The notes below the pieces were generated by a model. That model did no database searches. It was not told where the DNA came from and was given only the letters and a program-made list of their open reading frames with translations. Below, one piece after another: positions 37,550 through 46,052 of a DNA stretch of 64,000 nucleotides (positions within the stretch are counted from its first letter, which is position 1; every line of letters starts with the position of its first letter). The DNA comes from Opitutia bacterium (GTDB lineage Bacteria; Verrucomicrobiota; Verrucomicrobiia; Opitutales; Opitutaceae): positions 1 through 64,000 of the forward strand of contig JACPIS010000048.1 in the NCBI GenBank assembly GCA_016187925.1. Reading direction: 5' to 3'. A program made the position numbers and the translations under genes.

Positions 37550-39325
37550 TCAGTGCGTGGTGGCGGCGGCCGGCACAGCGCCGGCCGCGCTCCAGCCGTC
37601 GATGACCTGCTCGAGCACGGCGAGCGGCACGTTGCCGGTCTGCAGGACGACGTTGTGGAATTCCTTGATCGAGAATTTCGCGCCGAGCGCCTGCTGCGCC
37701 TTGGCGCGCAGTTCGAGGATCTTGAGCATGCCGATTTTGTAGGCGCAGGCCTGGCCGGGGTTGGCGACGTAGCGCTCCACCTCGGAGGCCTTGATGCCGT
37801 AGTCGATGGCCTGCTGGCGCGTCCACTTCATCGCGTGGAGGCCGGTGTCGACCACGAGGCGGCGGGCGCGGAAGAGCTCGTCGTCGAGCTGGCCGAGACG
37901 GCCGACGATGTCGCCTTCATACCAGTTGTTCTCGGCGGCCAGTTGCTCGGCGTAGAGCGCCCAGCCCTCGGCGTAGGCGGAACCGCCGCCGAAGACGCCA
38001 TCGCGGCGGAAGCGCGGGAGGCTGTCCGTCTCGCGCTGCAGCGCGATCTGGAAATGGTGCCCGGGCACGCCCTCGTGGTAGACGAGCGTGCGCATCGTCA
38101 CCATCTCGAACGTCGGTCCGGGCAGCGGCGCCCAGAAGATGCCGGGGCGGCTGCCGTCCTTGGCCGGCCCGGTGTAGTGGGCGGCGGCGGTCTTCTCCGT
38201 GAAGGGCGGCTCGCGCTTCACGACGACGGGGGCCTTGGGCGTGAGGTCGAACACCAGCTTGGCGCGCCGCTCGGCGTCGCGGAGGATTTCCTCGAACTTG
38301 GCGAGCAGGACGGGGCGCGGGTCGGCGTCCTTGGGCTGCCGGTCGTGCTCGAGCTTTTCCATGCGCTCCTTGATCGAGCCCTCCTGGTAGCCGAGCTGGC
38401 GGAAGTAGCCGTCCATCTCCTGTTCGATGCGCGCCACCTCCTTGAGGCCGAGTTCATGGATTTGCTCGGCGGTCATGTCCGTGGTGGTGAAACGCCGGAG
38501 GGCGTTGGCATAGGCGCGGTCGCCGCCGGGCAGCCAGCAGAGGCCGGCGTGGTCGGTGGTGTGCGGCAATTGCTCCTGCAGCAGCGCCAGCGCGCGCTTG
38601 AACGCGGGGATGATCGCCTCGGTCGTGGTCTGCTCGGCGGCGGCGGCGAATTGCGCGCGCTCCTCGGGCGTCACGTCCTTCAGCTTGGCGGCGCGTTCGT
38701 CGAGCGAGGCGACGAAGCGGTTCTGGCGCGGCGCATCGGCGAGGAAGCGCTCGAACTGCCCGATGGCCGAACGGGTGATGAAGTCGGGCATGAGGAAACC
38801 GCGCGCGGCGGCGTCCTTGGCCAGCGCGATGCCGTCGTCCATCCGGCCGGCGACGAGGGCGAGGCGGGCGAGGTAGTTCTCGATGTCGCGCTTGTTCCGG
38901 ATCGGGTGCGACTGGCTCAGGAAGTTGACGATGTTCACGTGCAGCCCGCCGAACTGGTTGAAGACAAAACCATAGTCGGCGAACGGCTCGGACTCGACGA
39001 CGCCCCGGAGCGACCACTCGATGACGGCGGCGGACGTGCGCTGCGCCGGATCAAGGCGGCTGCGGTCGAACTTCGCCAGCGCGGCCAGGCCGGCCTGGGC
39101 GGCGGCGACGCGTTGCGCGCGGAACTCGCGCGTGATGGGCGTGAGCTGGCGGTCGAGCGCGTCCTGCTCGCTGGCGGGCAGGTATTGCTGCAGCGTCGAG
39201 ACCGTGGGGTTGGCGCGCACCCAGTCGGCGGCGAAGGTTTCGGTCCACTGATCGAAGGCGGCATCGGCGGCGTTGAGCGCGGTCGCGCCCAGCGCGAGGA
39301 GGGGGAGGACGTGGCGGAGTTTCAT
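37550..39325 (-). CDS. exported DUF885 family protein, putative metallopeptidase
   Basis: A 591-residue protein starting MKLRHVLPLLALGATALNAA, a signal peptide. The zinc-type motif HEGVPGHH starts at His417 (HExxxGH), as in other DUF885 proteins, which are assumed to be secreted peptidases. ETDSLPRFRRDGVFGGGSAY and GWALYAEQL downstream are also conserved. It lies on the same strand as the Aas-like gene, 88 bases downstream of it. Confidence 0.88.
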   Translation of the reverse strand: MKLRHVLPLLALGATALNAADAAFDQWTETFAADWVRANPTVSTLQQYLPASEQDALDRQLTPITREFRAQRVAAAQAGLAALAKFDRSRLDPAQRTSAAVIEWSLRGVVESEPFADYGFVFNQFGGLHVNIVNFLSQSHPIRNKRDIENYLARLALVAGRMDDGIALAKDAAARGFLMPDFITRSAIGQFERFLADAPRQNRFVASLDERAAKLKDVTPEERAQFAAAAEQTTTEAIIPAFKRALALLQEQLPHTTDHAGLCWLPGGDRAYANALRRFTTTDMTAEQIHELGLKEVARIEQEMDGYFRQLGYQEGSIKERMEKLEHDRQPKDADPRPVLLAKFEEILRDAERRAKLVFDLTPKAPVVVKREPPFTEKTAAAHYTGPAKDGSRPGIFWAPLPGPTFEMVTMRTLVYHEGVPGHHFQIALQRETDSLPRFRRDGVFGGGSAYAEGWALYAEQLAAENNWYEGDIVGRLGQLDDELFRARRLVVDTGLHAMKWTRQQAIDYGIKASEVERYVANPGQACAYKIGMLKILELRAKAQQALGAKFSIKEFHNVVLQTGNVPLAVLEQVIDGWSAAGAVPAAATTH

Positions 39326-39413
39326 GGGGTAAGGAGCGGGGAGGCTGGCGAGCCGGCCGGCCGGAGTCGACGGCAGTTCGACCAACGCGGCAAAATCGCC
39401 GGTGCGACGCCCG

Positions 39414-41609
39414 TCACGGCGTGCCGGCCGGCACGGACACGGCTGCGGGCGCGGCGGCCTCGGCCTCCTGCAATTCACGCAGGAGCGAGCGGTGGTCGAT
39501 CTTGCCCGAGCCGAGCTTGGGGATGGCGTGCACGTAGCGCAGCTCGCGCGGCGCGCAAAGATTGCTCAGGCCCTTGGCGCGGACGGTGGCGCGGACGTCG
39601 GCGAGCTGCAGGCGGCTTTCGTTGGCGATGGCGATGAGCTTCTCGCCCTTGTCGTGGTCGGGCACGGCGACGACCGCCACCTGGCAGCGCAGGCCGTAGT
39701 GCGCGGCGAAGGCGCCCGCGAGCGCGTCCTCGACCGCGGTGAGCGAGACCATCTCGCCGCTGACCTTGGCGAAGCGCTTGAGCCGGCCGAGCACGGTGAC
39801 GTAGCCGTCCTCGTCGATTTTCGCGATGTCGCCGGTGTCGTACCAGCCGCCGAGGGCCTGGAACGCGGCGTGGGCGTCGGCGTTGAGGTAGCCCTTCATC
39901 ATCGCGGGTGTTTTCACAAACAGCCGGCCGCCCTCGGGCACGCCTTCGACGGGTTCGAGGCGGTATTCGACCGCGGGCACGAGCCGGCCGGCGGTCGCCG
40001 TGTTCGGGTCCATCTTCGTGTTGAGGCAGATGACCGGGCCGCATTCGGTGGCGCCGTAGCCCTCGTGGATGCGCACGCCGAACTTGCGGGCGTAGGTGTC
40101 GAACGTCGCCGTTTGCACCTTCTCGGCACCGGCGACGAGGTAGCGCACGGTCTGCAGGTCGTAGGGGTGGGCCTTGCGCGCGTAGCCGTTGAGAAAGGTA
40201 TTCGTCGCGAGCATGATGGTGCAGTTCTTCTCGTAGACGACGGTCGGCACGATGCGGTAGTGCAGCGGCGAGGGGTAATTGAACACGTAGATGCCGCGCA
40301 CGAGCGGCACCACGATGCCGCCCACGAGCCCGAAACTGTGGAAGAACGGCAGCGCGTTGAACAACCGGTCGTCGTCGCGCACGTCGGCGGCGACGAAGAT
40401 CTGCCGGAGGTTGGCCAGCATGCCGCGATGCGTGAGCTCCACGCCCTTCGGGATGCCCTCGGAGCCGCTGGTGAAGATGACCGCGGCGGTGTCGCCAGCC
40501 GCGACCGGCGCCCGGCGCAGCGCGCGGCCGAACGACCACCGGTTGCCAAGCGCCGCGGAGAGCTTCGCGAGCGCACCGATGCCGGCGCGCACGTCCTCGA
40601 GGTGGACGAATTTCAGTCCGGCGGCCTCGAGCGGAGCGAGGTTGATCCGCGCCTTCTCCAGGAACACGCGCGAAGTGAGCACGACCTTGAGGCCGGCGAG
40701 CTGCGCGCAGCTGACCATCACCGGCCCGCCGGTGGAGTAGTTGAGAAACGCCGGCACCTGGCCGCGCGCCCACAACGCCAGCACGGTGACAACCGCGCCG
40801 TTGACGGTCGGCAGCAGCACGCCGATGCGCTCGCCGGGCCGCGCCGGGCCGAGGTGGCCGTCGAGCGCGCGGGCCAGGACCTCGGTGCCGATCATGAGCT
40901 TCCGGGAGGTGAGTTCGGTGAACGAAACGTCCTCGCAGGCGACGCGCCCCGGCGTGGCGGCGGCGGTCTCGGCGATGGCGGCGGGCAGCGTGGGCGGGCC
41001 GAGCCGCATCTCGGTCTCGAACTGCTGGCGCATCATCTGGTCGCGCAGCCATTGGGTGAGCTTCTGGCGGGCGACGTTGTGCGCGAGGTGCGCGGTGGGC
41101 GGCGCGGTGAGCGGCGCGCTGAAATGCACCGACACGCGCGGGAACCACTGCGTCCAGCCCTTGTGCCGCACCCATTTCACGCGGACGGCGTTGCGCAGGT
41201 AGCAGGTGACGACCCGCGCCCCGGTGCGGTGGACGAGGAAGGCCGTGCCGTCGTAGATGCGCATCAGGTCGGTCGTCGCGCTGATGCGGCCCTCGGGGAA
41301 AAGCACGAGCTTGCCGCCGCGCTCCAGATACTCGGCCATGCCGCGCACGGCGTAGGCCGAGGTGTTGTCCACCGGGAACGTCCGGGAGTTGATCATCAGC
41401 TTCCGGTGGATCCACGTGGCCTGCGCCGTGGTGGAGGACGCGACGAACTTCCAGTCGTCGCCGAGGCAGGCGAGCACGAAGAGCCAGTCGAGCCACGAAG
41501 TGTGGTTGGGGCAGAGCAGCATCGGCCCGGGGCCGCGCAAGGCCGCCTCGCCCTCGACGCGGAAGCGGAAGAACACTTTCAGGACCAGACGCAGAAGGGA
41601 AAGCATCAT
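39414..41609 (-). CDS. aas: Aas-like bifunctional acyltransferase / acyl-ACP synthetase
   Basis: A 731-residue fusion. The N-terminal PlsC-type acyltransferase (about 1-200) has the HX4D motif at His36-Asp41 (NHTSWLDW) and the PEGRIS motif. The C-terminal AMP-binding domain (about 225-731) has FTSGSEGIPKGVE, GYGATECGPV and YDTGDIAKIDEDGYV. E. coli Aas reacylates lysophosphatidylethanolamine using acyl-ACP made by its own synthetase domain; the layout here is the same minus the major-facilitator part found in LplT fusions. It would act at the inner membrane. Confidence 0.88.
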   Translation of the reverse strand: MMLSLLRLVLKVFFRFRVEGEAALRGPGPMLLCPNHTSWLDWLFVLACLGDDWKFVASSTTAQATWIHRKLMINSRTFPVDNTSAYAVRGMAEYLERGGKLVLFPEGRISATTDLMRIYDGTAFLVHRTGARVVTCYLRNAVRVKWVRHKGWTQWFPRVSVHFSAPLTAPPTAHLAHNVARQKLTQWLRDQMMRQQFETEMRLGPPTLPAAIAETAAATPGRVACEDVSFTELTSRKLMIGTEVLARALDGHLGPARPGERIGVLLPTVNGAVVTVLALWARGQVPAFLNYSTGGPVMVSCAQLAGLKVVLTSRVFLEKARINLAPLEAAGLKFVHLEDVRAGIGALAKLSAALGNRWSFGRALRRAPVAAGDTAAVIFTSGSEGIPKGVELTHRGMLANLRQIFVAADVRDDDRLFNALPFFHSFGLVGGIVVPLVRGIYVFNYPSPLHYRIVPTVVYEKNCTIMLATNTFLNGYARKAHPYDLQTVRYLVAGAEKVQTATFDTYARKFGVRIHEGYGATECGPVICLNTKMDPNTATAGRLVPAVEYRLEPVEGVPEGGRLFVKTPAMMKGYLNADAHAAFQALGGWYDTGDIAKIDEDGYVTVLGRLKRFAKVSGEMVSLTAVEDALAGAFAAHYGLRCQVAVVAVPDHDKGEKLIAIANESRLQLADVRATVRAKGLSNLCAPRELRYVHAIPKLGSGKIDHRSLLRELQEAEAAAPAAVSVPAGTP

Positions 41610-41947
41610 GCGGGCGGGGGTGACCGGAGCAGCCCCACTCAACGCCACGCGGCGCTGCGTCGCAAAGCTAAAACCACCCCGTTGCCGGTCGGGCGAAGCG
41701 GTGGACCCCGGCCCGCGGGGACGCGGACCCTCCCGGTTACCGGCTGCCTCAAAGTCAGGCCCAACGAGTTGTAGCGTGGTCTATGACCGCCGACCGCGCA
41801 CACGGCGGTCATCAACCTCCGCCGAGGCTACGGCCGACGAGCAGGCCGCCGCTGCAGGCGGCAGCCACGCCGGAATTTGCCGCCTGCCCTAAGATTTATC
41901 GGGCCCTTTCGGCTTCTGGCCACACTTGGGGTGGATAGATTGGGCGC
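41610..41947. other. 338-bp intergenic region without a gene
   Basis: This divergent gap between the Aas-like and GH13 genes has no supported coding frame. It holds a copy of the GGTCTATGACCGCC palindromic repeat (41771-41830) and a GC-rich tail (GCCGCCGCTGCAGGCGGC, a near-palindrome at about 41847). The promoters of both genes must lie here; CTTCTGGCCACACTTGGGGT near 41910 holds no obvious -35/-10 pair. Confidence 0.6.
41771..41830. repeat. GGTCTATGACCGCC palindromic repeat, intergenic copy
   Basis: TGGTCTATGACCGCCG and CGGCGGTCATCAACCTCCGC are related to the double hairpin inside the gene at 22559-23893. Here it is intergenic. Confidence 0.55.
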
Positions 41948-43354
41948 ATGAAGCTACCCCCCTCGTTTCGCGCGCTGCTGCGCTCACTCCTGTTGCTGGC
42001 CTTGGTCGTCCCGTTCCTGCGCGCCGAGGAGACGCGGGATTTCTCGAAGGAGTCCGCTCGCGCCGTGCCGGCGTGGGTGCGCGACACGGTGATCTACGAG
42101 GTGTTTCCGCGGCAGTTCTCCGCCACGGGCAATTTCGCCGGCATCACGGCGCGGCTCGACGAACTCAAGGACCTCGGCGTCGAGGTGCTCTGGCTGATGC
42201 CCATCCATCCCATCGGCAAGCTGAAGGCCAAGGGCAGCATCGGCAGCCCGTACGCGGTGCAGGATTACTACGGCATCAATCCCGACTACGGCACCAAGGA
42301 GGATTTCCGCCGGCTCGTCGACACCGCCCACGAGCGCGGGCTCAAAGTCATCATCGACATCGTGGCCAACCACACGGCGTGGGACAGCGTGCTCATGGCC
42401 AAGCCGGAGTTCTACAAGCACGACGCCGCCGGCCAGGTGATTTCGCCGCACGATTGGTGGGACGTGGCGGGCCTCGATTTTACGAACGCCGGGACGCGCC
42501 GCTACATGGGCGACATGCTCCAGTACTGGCTGCGCGAGTTCAAACTCGACGGCTTCCGCTGCGATGTGGCCGGCGAGGTGCCGGTGGGTTTCTGGGAGGA
42601 AGTCCGCCCCGCGCTGGAAAAAATTCGCCCCGGCCTGCTGATGCTCGCCGAGGCCAGCAAGCCCGACCTGATGGTGCAGGCGTTCGACGTGGACTACGCG
42701 TGGCCGTTCCACGCCACGCTCAACCGCGTGCTGATGGGCGGCGCCCCGGCGAGCGACCTCCAGCGCAGCTGGCAGGACGAGGAGCGCGGCAAGTTCCCGC
42801 GCGGCTCGCTGCACCTGCGCATTTCCGACAACCACGACGAGGCGCGCGCCATCAGCCGCTTCGGCTGGCCCGCCGCGCTGGCCGCCAGCGCCATGATGTT
42901 CACCCTCGACGGCGTGCCGCTCGTCTACAACGGCATGGAGGTCGGCGACACGAGCGAGTCCGGCGCCCCGGCCCTCTTCGAAAAGCTGCCCATCTACTGG
43001 CAGCCGAAGCAGCGCGAGCATTTCCGCGCGACCTACCAGCACCTCATCGCCCTGCGCCGCGCGCACCCGGCGTTCCGCACCGACGAGGTCGTGTGGCTGA
43101 AAAACTCCGCGCCGGACAACGTCGTCACCTATCTGCGCCGCGATGCGCAGGAGGAGTTCGCCGTCGTCATCAATTTCTCCAACCGCCCGCAGTGGGCCGA
43201 CATCGTCGTGGCGGACGCCGCCGGCTTCGCGTCGGTGCTGCGCGCCGACCCCAAGGCCGGCGACGTGCCCGCCGGCATCGGCCACGTGGCGCTCGACGCC
43301 TTCGAGTGGCGCATCTACCGCCGGGCGGTGGCGGTGCCCGCCGCCGGCAAGTAG
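41948..43354 (+). CDS. exported GH13 alpha-amylase family enzyme
   Basis: A 468-residue protein with a signal peptide (1-26). The (beta/alpha)8 GH13 motifs are in order: DIVANHT (137-143), GFRCDVAG with nucleophile Asp206, LMLAEASK with acid/base Glu235, and ISDNHDEAR with Asp297. It should cleave or rearrange alpha-glucans in the periplasm or outside. The family includes amylases, cyclomaltodextrinases and trehalose-related enzymes; product specificity is not evident. Single gene. Confidence 0.92.
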   Translation: MKLPPSFRALLRSLLLLALVVPFLRAEETRDFSKESARAVPAWVRDTVIYEVFPRQFSATGNFAGITARLDELKDLGVEVLWLMPIHPIGKLKAKGSIGSPYAVQDYYGINPDYGTKEDFRRLVDTAHERGLKVIIDIVANHTAWDSVLMAKPEFYKHDAAGQVISPHDWWDVAGLDFTNAGTRRYMGDMLQYWLREFKLDGFRCDVAGEVPVGFWEEVRPALEKIRPGLLMLAEASKPDLMVQAFDVDYAWPFHATLNRVLMGGAPASDLQRSWQDEERGKFPRGSLHLRISDNHDEARAISRFGWPAALAASAMMFTLDGVPLVYNGMEVGDTSESGAPALFEKLPIYWQPKQREHFRATYQHLIALRRAHPAFRTDEVVWLKNSAPDNVVTYLRRDAQEEFAVVINFSNRPQWADIVVADAAGFASVLRADPKAGDVPAGIGHVALDAFEWRIYRRAVAVPAAGK

Positions 43355-43483
43355 CCGCCGCGGAACGCCGTTCACTTGGACCACGGATTGCGTCGATGAA
43401 GCGGATGGAGGGCGCGACCTTGGGGCGAGACTCCGGTCCGTGGCCTCACGCCAGGTGAGGCCCTACGCAGAGGGGATTTCACT

Positions 43484-43535
43484 GTAGGGCGCGACCTCGC
43501 GTCGCGCCGAGCAGGATTTACGCGGTGCGCCCTAC
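43484..43535. repeat. GTAGGGCGC...GCGCCCTAC palindromic repeat
   Basis: Perfect 9-bp terminal inverted repeats, GTAGGGCGC at 43484-43492 and GCGCCCTAC at 43527-43535, enclose a GC-rich core. The ends resemble those of the larger repeats at 4697 and 28318. It lies between two convergent genes and might also help terminate transcription. Confidence 0.6.
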
Positions 43536-43550
43536 CGGGTTAGGAAGTGC

Positions 43551-44243
43551 TCACGGCGCCGGCCGGCCGGTGAGCGCGCGGTAGACGGTGCGGGCCAGCA
43601 GGCGGGCGCCGGCGGCGTTGGGATGCACGTGGTCGGGCACGAGATCGTGCCGGCCTTGCAGCGTGGCGAATTGGTCGATCAGCCCCGTATGCTCGCTCCG
43701 GGCGATGCGGGCGACGAGCGGGCCGATCTCGCGCTCGATGAGGGCCGGGCTGATGCCCCAATCGCTGGGCGGGAAAGCCGGCATCGGCCGGCACACCCAG
43801 AGGCGCGGAGGCGAGGGCAGGGCGGCGAACTCGCGGAGCAGCGCGGTGTAGTCGCCGGCGAACTGGTCGCGATGGGCCCAGTTCTGCGGCTTGGAGTCGT
43901 TCGTGCCGAGCATGATGATCACAACGTCGGGCTGGAAGGCGAGGGCCGCGACGAACTCCGGCTGCTGCCGGTAGGGCTTGTCGCCGGCGTTCAGCAGCGT
44001 GCTGCCGCTGACGCCGAAGTTGCGCACGTCCCACCGCGCGCCGAGCAGCGCGCCCAATTGCGCCGGGTAGGAATTCTGCTCCCGCCCGGCGAGGCCCGCG
44101 CCGTAGGTGATGCTGTCGCCCACGCAGGCCACGCGCACCGGCGCGGCGGAGCGGGCGGCATCGACCGGACGGTTCGGCGAGGTGCAACCGGCCGAGAAGG
44201 CCAGGGAGAGGAGCGCAGCGAGGGGGAGCAGGCGACGAAACAT
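43551..44243 (-). CDS. SGNH/GDSL hydrolase, lipoprotein
   Basis: A 230-residue protein starting MFRRLLPLAALLSLAFSAGC, with a lipobox at Cys20. SGNH blocks are visible: VACVGDSITYG with nucleophile Ser44, FGVSGSTLL, MLGTNDSKP, and DHVHPNAAG with the catalytic Asp and His. It should hydrolyse an ester such as an acetyl or acyl group in the periplasm; similar proteins occur with polysaccharide-degrading enzymes. It is convergent with the GH13 gene. Confidence 0.9.
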   Translation of the reverse strand: MFRRLLPLAALLSLAFSAGCTSPNRPVDAARSAAPVRVACVGDSITYGAGLAGREQNSYPAQLGALLGARWDVRNFGVSGSTLLNAGDKPYRQQPEFVAALAFQPDVVIIMLGTNDSKPQNWAHRDQFAGDYTALLREFAALPSPPRLWVCRPMPAFPPSDWGISPALIEREIGPLVARIARSEHTGLIDQFATLQGRHDLVPDHVHPNAAGARLLARTVYRALTGRPAP

Positions 44244-44312
44244 GCCGCGACTGTGCGGCGCCGCGGACGGGCTTGGCAAACCGGTTCGCCGATTATGCCG
44301 CGTGGCGAGGTC

Positions 44313-44505
44313 TGGGCGGATTGCCGCTGAGGTTGGCAAGGCGGGTTGGCCGCAAAGAGGCGCAAAAGGGCGCAAAAAAATGCCGATGGAGAGAGGTGAG
44401 TCGGTGCAGGAAGCGGGCGCATGAGGAGTTTGGTCTTGGCTCCTTTGGAGGAGGCGATTTGGCTTTTTGCCCGGGCCGACGCACGCCGCCGTTTGCGGCG
44501 AGAGG
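44313..44505 (+). repeat. ~195-bp direct repeat, copy A
   Basis: It shares nearly all positions with copy B at 45096-45293, including GAGGTTGGCAAGGCGGGTTG, AAAGAGGCGCAAAAGGGCGC and GGCGATTTGGCTTTTTGCCC. It ends in a small hairpin GCCGCC-GTTT-GCGGC. It is 19 bases upstream of the DUF6883 start, so it may carry that gene's promoter. Confidence 0.85.
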
Positions 44506-44523
44506 AACACTTGCCGCCGCCCG

Positions 44524-44847
44524 ATGCGATTACCCGCTGACACTCGGATTGCCCCGGAAAAACTTTCGGACTACCTGCTGCGACCACGGGACGATCATGA
44601 CAAGTCGGGATTTCTTGCGCTGGCCGGATACGCAGAAAAGGATGCGGCCAGATTGGAAGTGGATCTGCGCGCCCAACTGCTTTCCCTGGAGGCGGACGCG
44701 GCCGGGGAGGACCAGTATGGTTGGCGATATGTCATTCGGGGCTCCCTGACCGGTCCCAACGGCCGGCGACTGCGGGTGCTTTCGGTCTGGATGAAGGAAA
44801 AAGCGACTGGCGTGACCAAGTTTATCACCCTATATTCCGACCAATGA
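44524..44847 (+). CDS. DUF6883 family protein
   Basis: A 107-residue protein starting MRLPADTRIAPEKLSDYLLR. IAPEKLSDYLL, DKSGFLALAGY and the C-terminal VTKFITLYS fit DUF6883, a small family seen alone and as a C-terminal domain of toxin-like proteins. It overlaps the DUF4926 gene by ATGA. The pair is a candidate toxin-antitoxin or other two-component small module, but no activity is established. It is bounded by repeat copies A and B. Confidence 0.75.
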   Translation: MRLPADTRIAPEKLSDYLLRPRDDHDKSGFLALAGYAEKDAARLEVDLRAQLLSLEADAAGEDQYGWRYVIRGSLTGPNGRRLRVLSVWMKEKATGVTKFITLYSDQ

Positions 44848-45095
44848 AATTTCCGCTCTACAGCCGCGTGGCGCTGGCCGTCGATATTCCGACGGAGCGA
44901 ATCCGGCGTGGCGACCTCGCCACGGTCGTGGAGCATCACGCTGCGCCAGCGTCGGGCGGCGAGCCGGGCTATTCGGTGGAGGTTTTCAATGCCGTGGGCG
45001 ACACGCTGGCGGTGCTGACCGTACCCGAATCGAGCCTGGAAGCATTGCGCAGCGACGAGGTGCTGAGCGTGCGCGCCCGCACCACCGCGGCCTGA
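44844..45095 (+). CDS. DUF4926 family protein
   Basis: An 83-residue protein. YSRVALAVDIPTERIRRGDL followed by ATVVEHH and SVEVFNAVGDTLAVLTV is the compact beta-barrel-like DUF4926 pattern. It is translationally coupled to the DUF6883 gene and ends exactly where repeat copy B begins. DUF4926 genes are commonly found beside DUF6883, which supports a functional pair. Confidence 0.8.
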   Translation: MKFPLYSRVALAVDIPTERIRRGDLATVVEHHAAPASGGEPGYSVEVFNAVGDTLAVLTVPESSLEALRSDEVLSVRARTTAA

Positions 45096-45293
45096 TGGGC
45101 GCGGACTGCCGCCTGAGGTTGGCAAGGCGGGTTGGCCGCAAAGAGGCGCAAAAGGGCGCAAAAAAATGCCGATGGAGAGAGGGGAGTCGGCGCAGGTAGC
45201 GGGCGCATGAGGAGATTTGGTCTTGGCTCCCTTGGAAGAGGCGATTTGGCTTTTTGCCCGGGCCAACGCACGCCGCCGTTTGCGGCAGAAAAA
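45096..45293 (+). repeat. ~195-bp direct repeat, copy B
   Basis: Same orientation as copy A at 44313-44505 and mostly identical, with scattered substitutions and small indels. It begins at the stop codon of the DUF4926 gene and ends 10 bases before the ORF6N start. A fragment of the same family is at 45989-46021. Confidence 0.85.
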
Positions 45294-45303
45294 CGTTTCG
45301 CCC

Positions 45304-45900
45304 ATGCCCCAATCAACTTCCGATCTGCTGTCCGCTCGCATCCACGCCATCCGCGGCCAGCGCGTCATCCTCGATAGTGATCTGGCCCGGCTCTATGGCG
45401 TGCCGACCTTCCGCTTCAACGAGGCGGTGAAGCGCAACGCGGAGAAATTCCCGGAGGACTTCCGGTTCCAACTCACGCCCGAGGAGTTCGCCAATTTGAA
45501 ATCGCAATCTGCGATATCGAGTGTGGACACCGCTGGCCTGGAAGGGGTTAAGGGCATCTCATCGCAATCTGCGATGAGATCCAAGCGTGGGGCTGGCTAC
45601 AGGCCTTGGGCCTTCAACGAGCATGGCTGCCTGATGGCGGCCACCGTGCTGAACAGTCCGCGGGCGGTGCAGATGAGCCTCTACGTTATCCGGGCCTTTG
45701 TGCAGATGCGGGAGGCGTTGGCTTCCAACCAAGCGGTGCTGCGCAGATTGGCGGAGATCGACAAGACGCTGCTCGAGCACGACGCCGCGCTCCGGGCTTT
45801 GTGGGACAAACTCCGTCCGCTGCTCACTCCGCCGCCGGAACCGCTCGCCAAGGAGATGGGGTTTCATGTCGGTATCGGAAAACAGAAACGTGGCCGATGA
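45304..45900 (+). CDS. ORF6N domain protein
   Basis: A 198-residue protein. The ORF6N (KilA-N-related) domain covers about 8-95: LLSARIHAIRGQRVILDSDL, ARLYGVPTFRFNEAVKRNAE and KFPEDFRFQLTPEE. The conserved RPWAFNEHGCLMAATVLNS follows, then a coiled C-terminal part. Between them, SQSAISS and SQSAMRS are encoded by two copies of TCGCAATCTGCGAT, an insertion-prone spot in this family. ORF6N proteins are DNA-binding and of phage or mobile-element origin. Confidence 0.88.
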   Translation: MPQSTSDLLSARIHAIRGQRVILDSDLARLYGVPTFRFNEAVKRNAEKFPEDFRFQLTPEEFANLKSQSAISSVDTAGLEGVKGISSQSAMRSKRGAGYRPWAFNEHGCLMAATVLNSPRAVQMSLYVIRAFVQMREALASNQAVLRRLAEIDKTLLEHDAALRALWDKLRPLLTPPPEPLAKEMGFHVGIGKQKRGR

Positions 45901-45988
45901 CCGCCCGCGGTTCGCCTCGCCGTCCCGGCCCATGAAGAGATTGCTCGCCATCGCCGCGCCAACCGAAACTTTCCGGCGGAAGGTTTGG

Positions 45989-46021
45989 GCACAAAGAGGC
46001 GCAAGAGGGTGCAATAAGGGG
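45989..46021. repeat. fragment of the ~195-bp repeat family
   Basis: CACAAAGAGGCGCAAGAGGG then TGCAATAAGGGGC resembles the core AAAGAGGCGCAAAAGGGCGC of copies A and B. It lies between the ORF6N and DpnI-like genes, so each gene of this accessory block is bordered by the family. Confidence 0.5.
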
Positions 46022-46052
46022 CACTCGGTGGAGAAAAGGAAATTGGAAGCGC

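Noticed and set aside
44313-45293. Integron attC sites around the DUF6883/DUF4926 pair
   Set aside because: The repeats are direct, about 195 bp, lack the paired RYYYAAC and GTTRRRY ends, and no integrase is in the window.
44313-46021. A CRISPR array
   Set aside because: Only two long copies and a fragment exist, separated by genes; there are no regular spacers and no cas genes.
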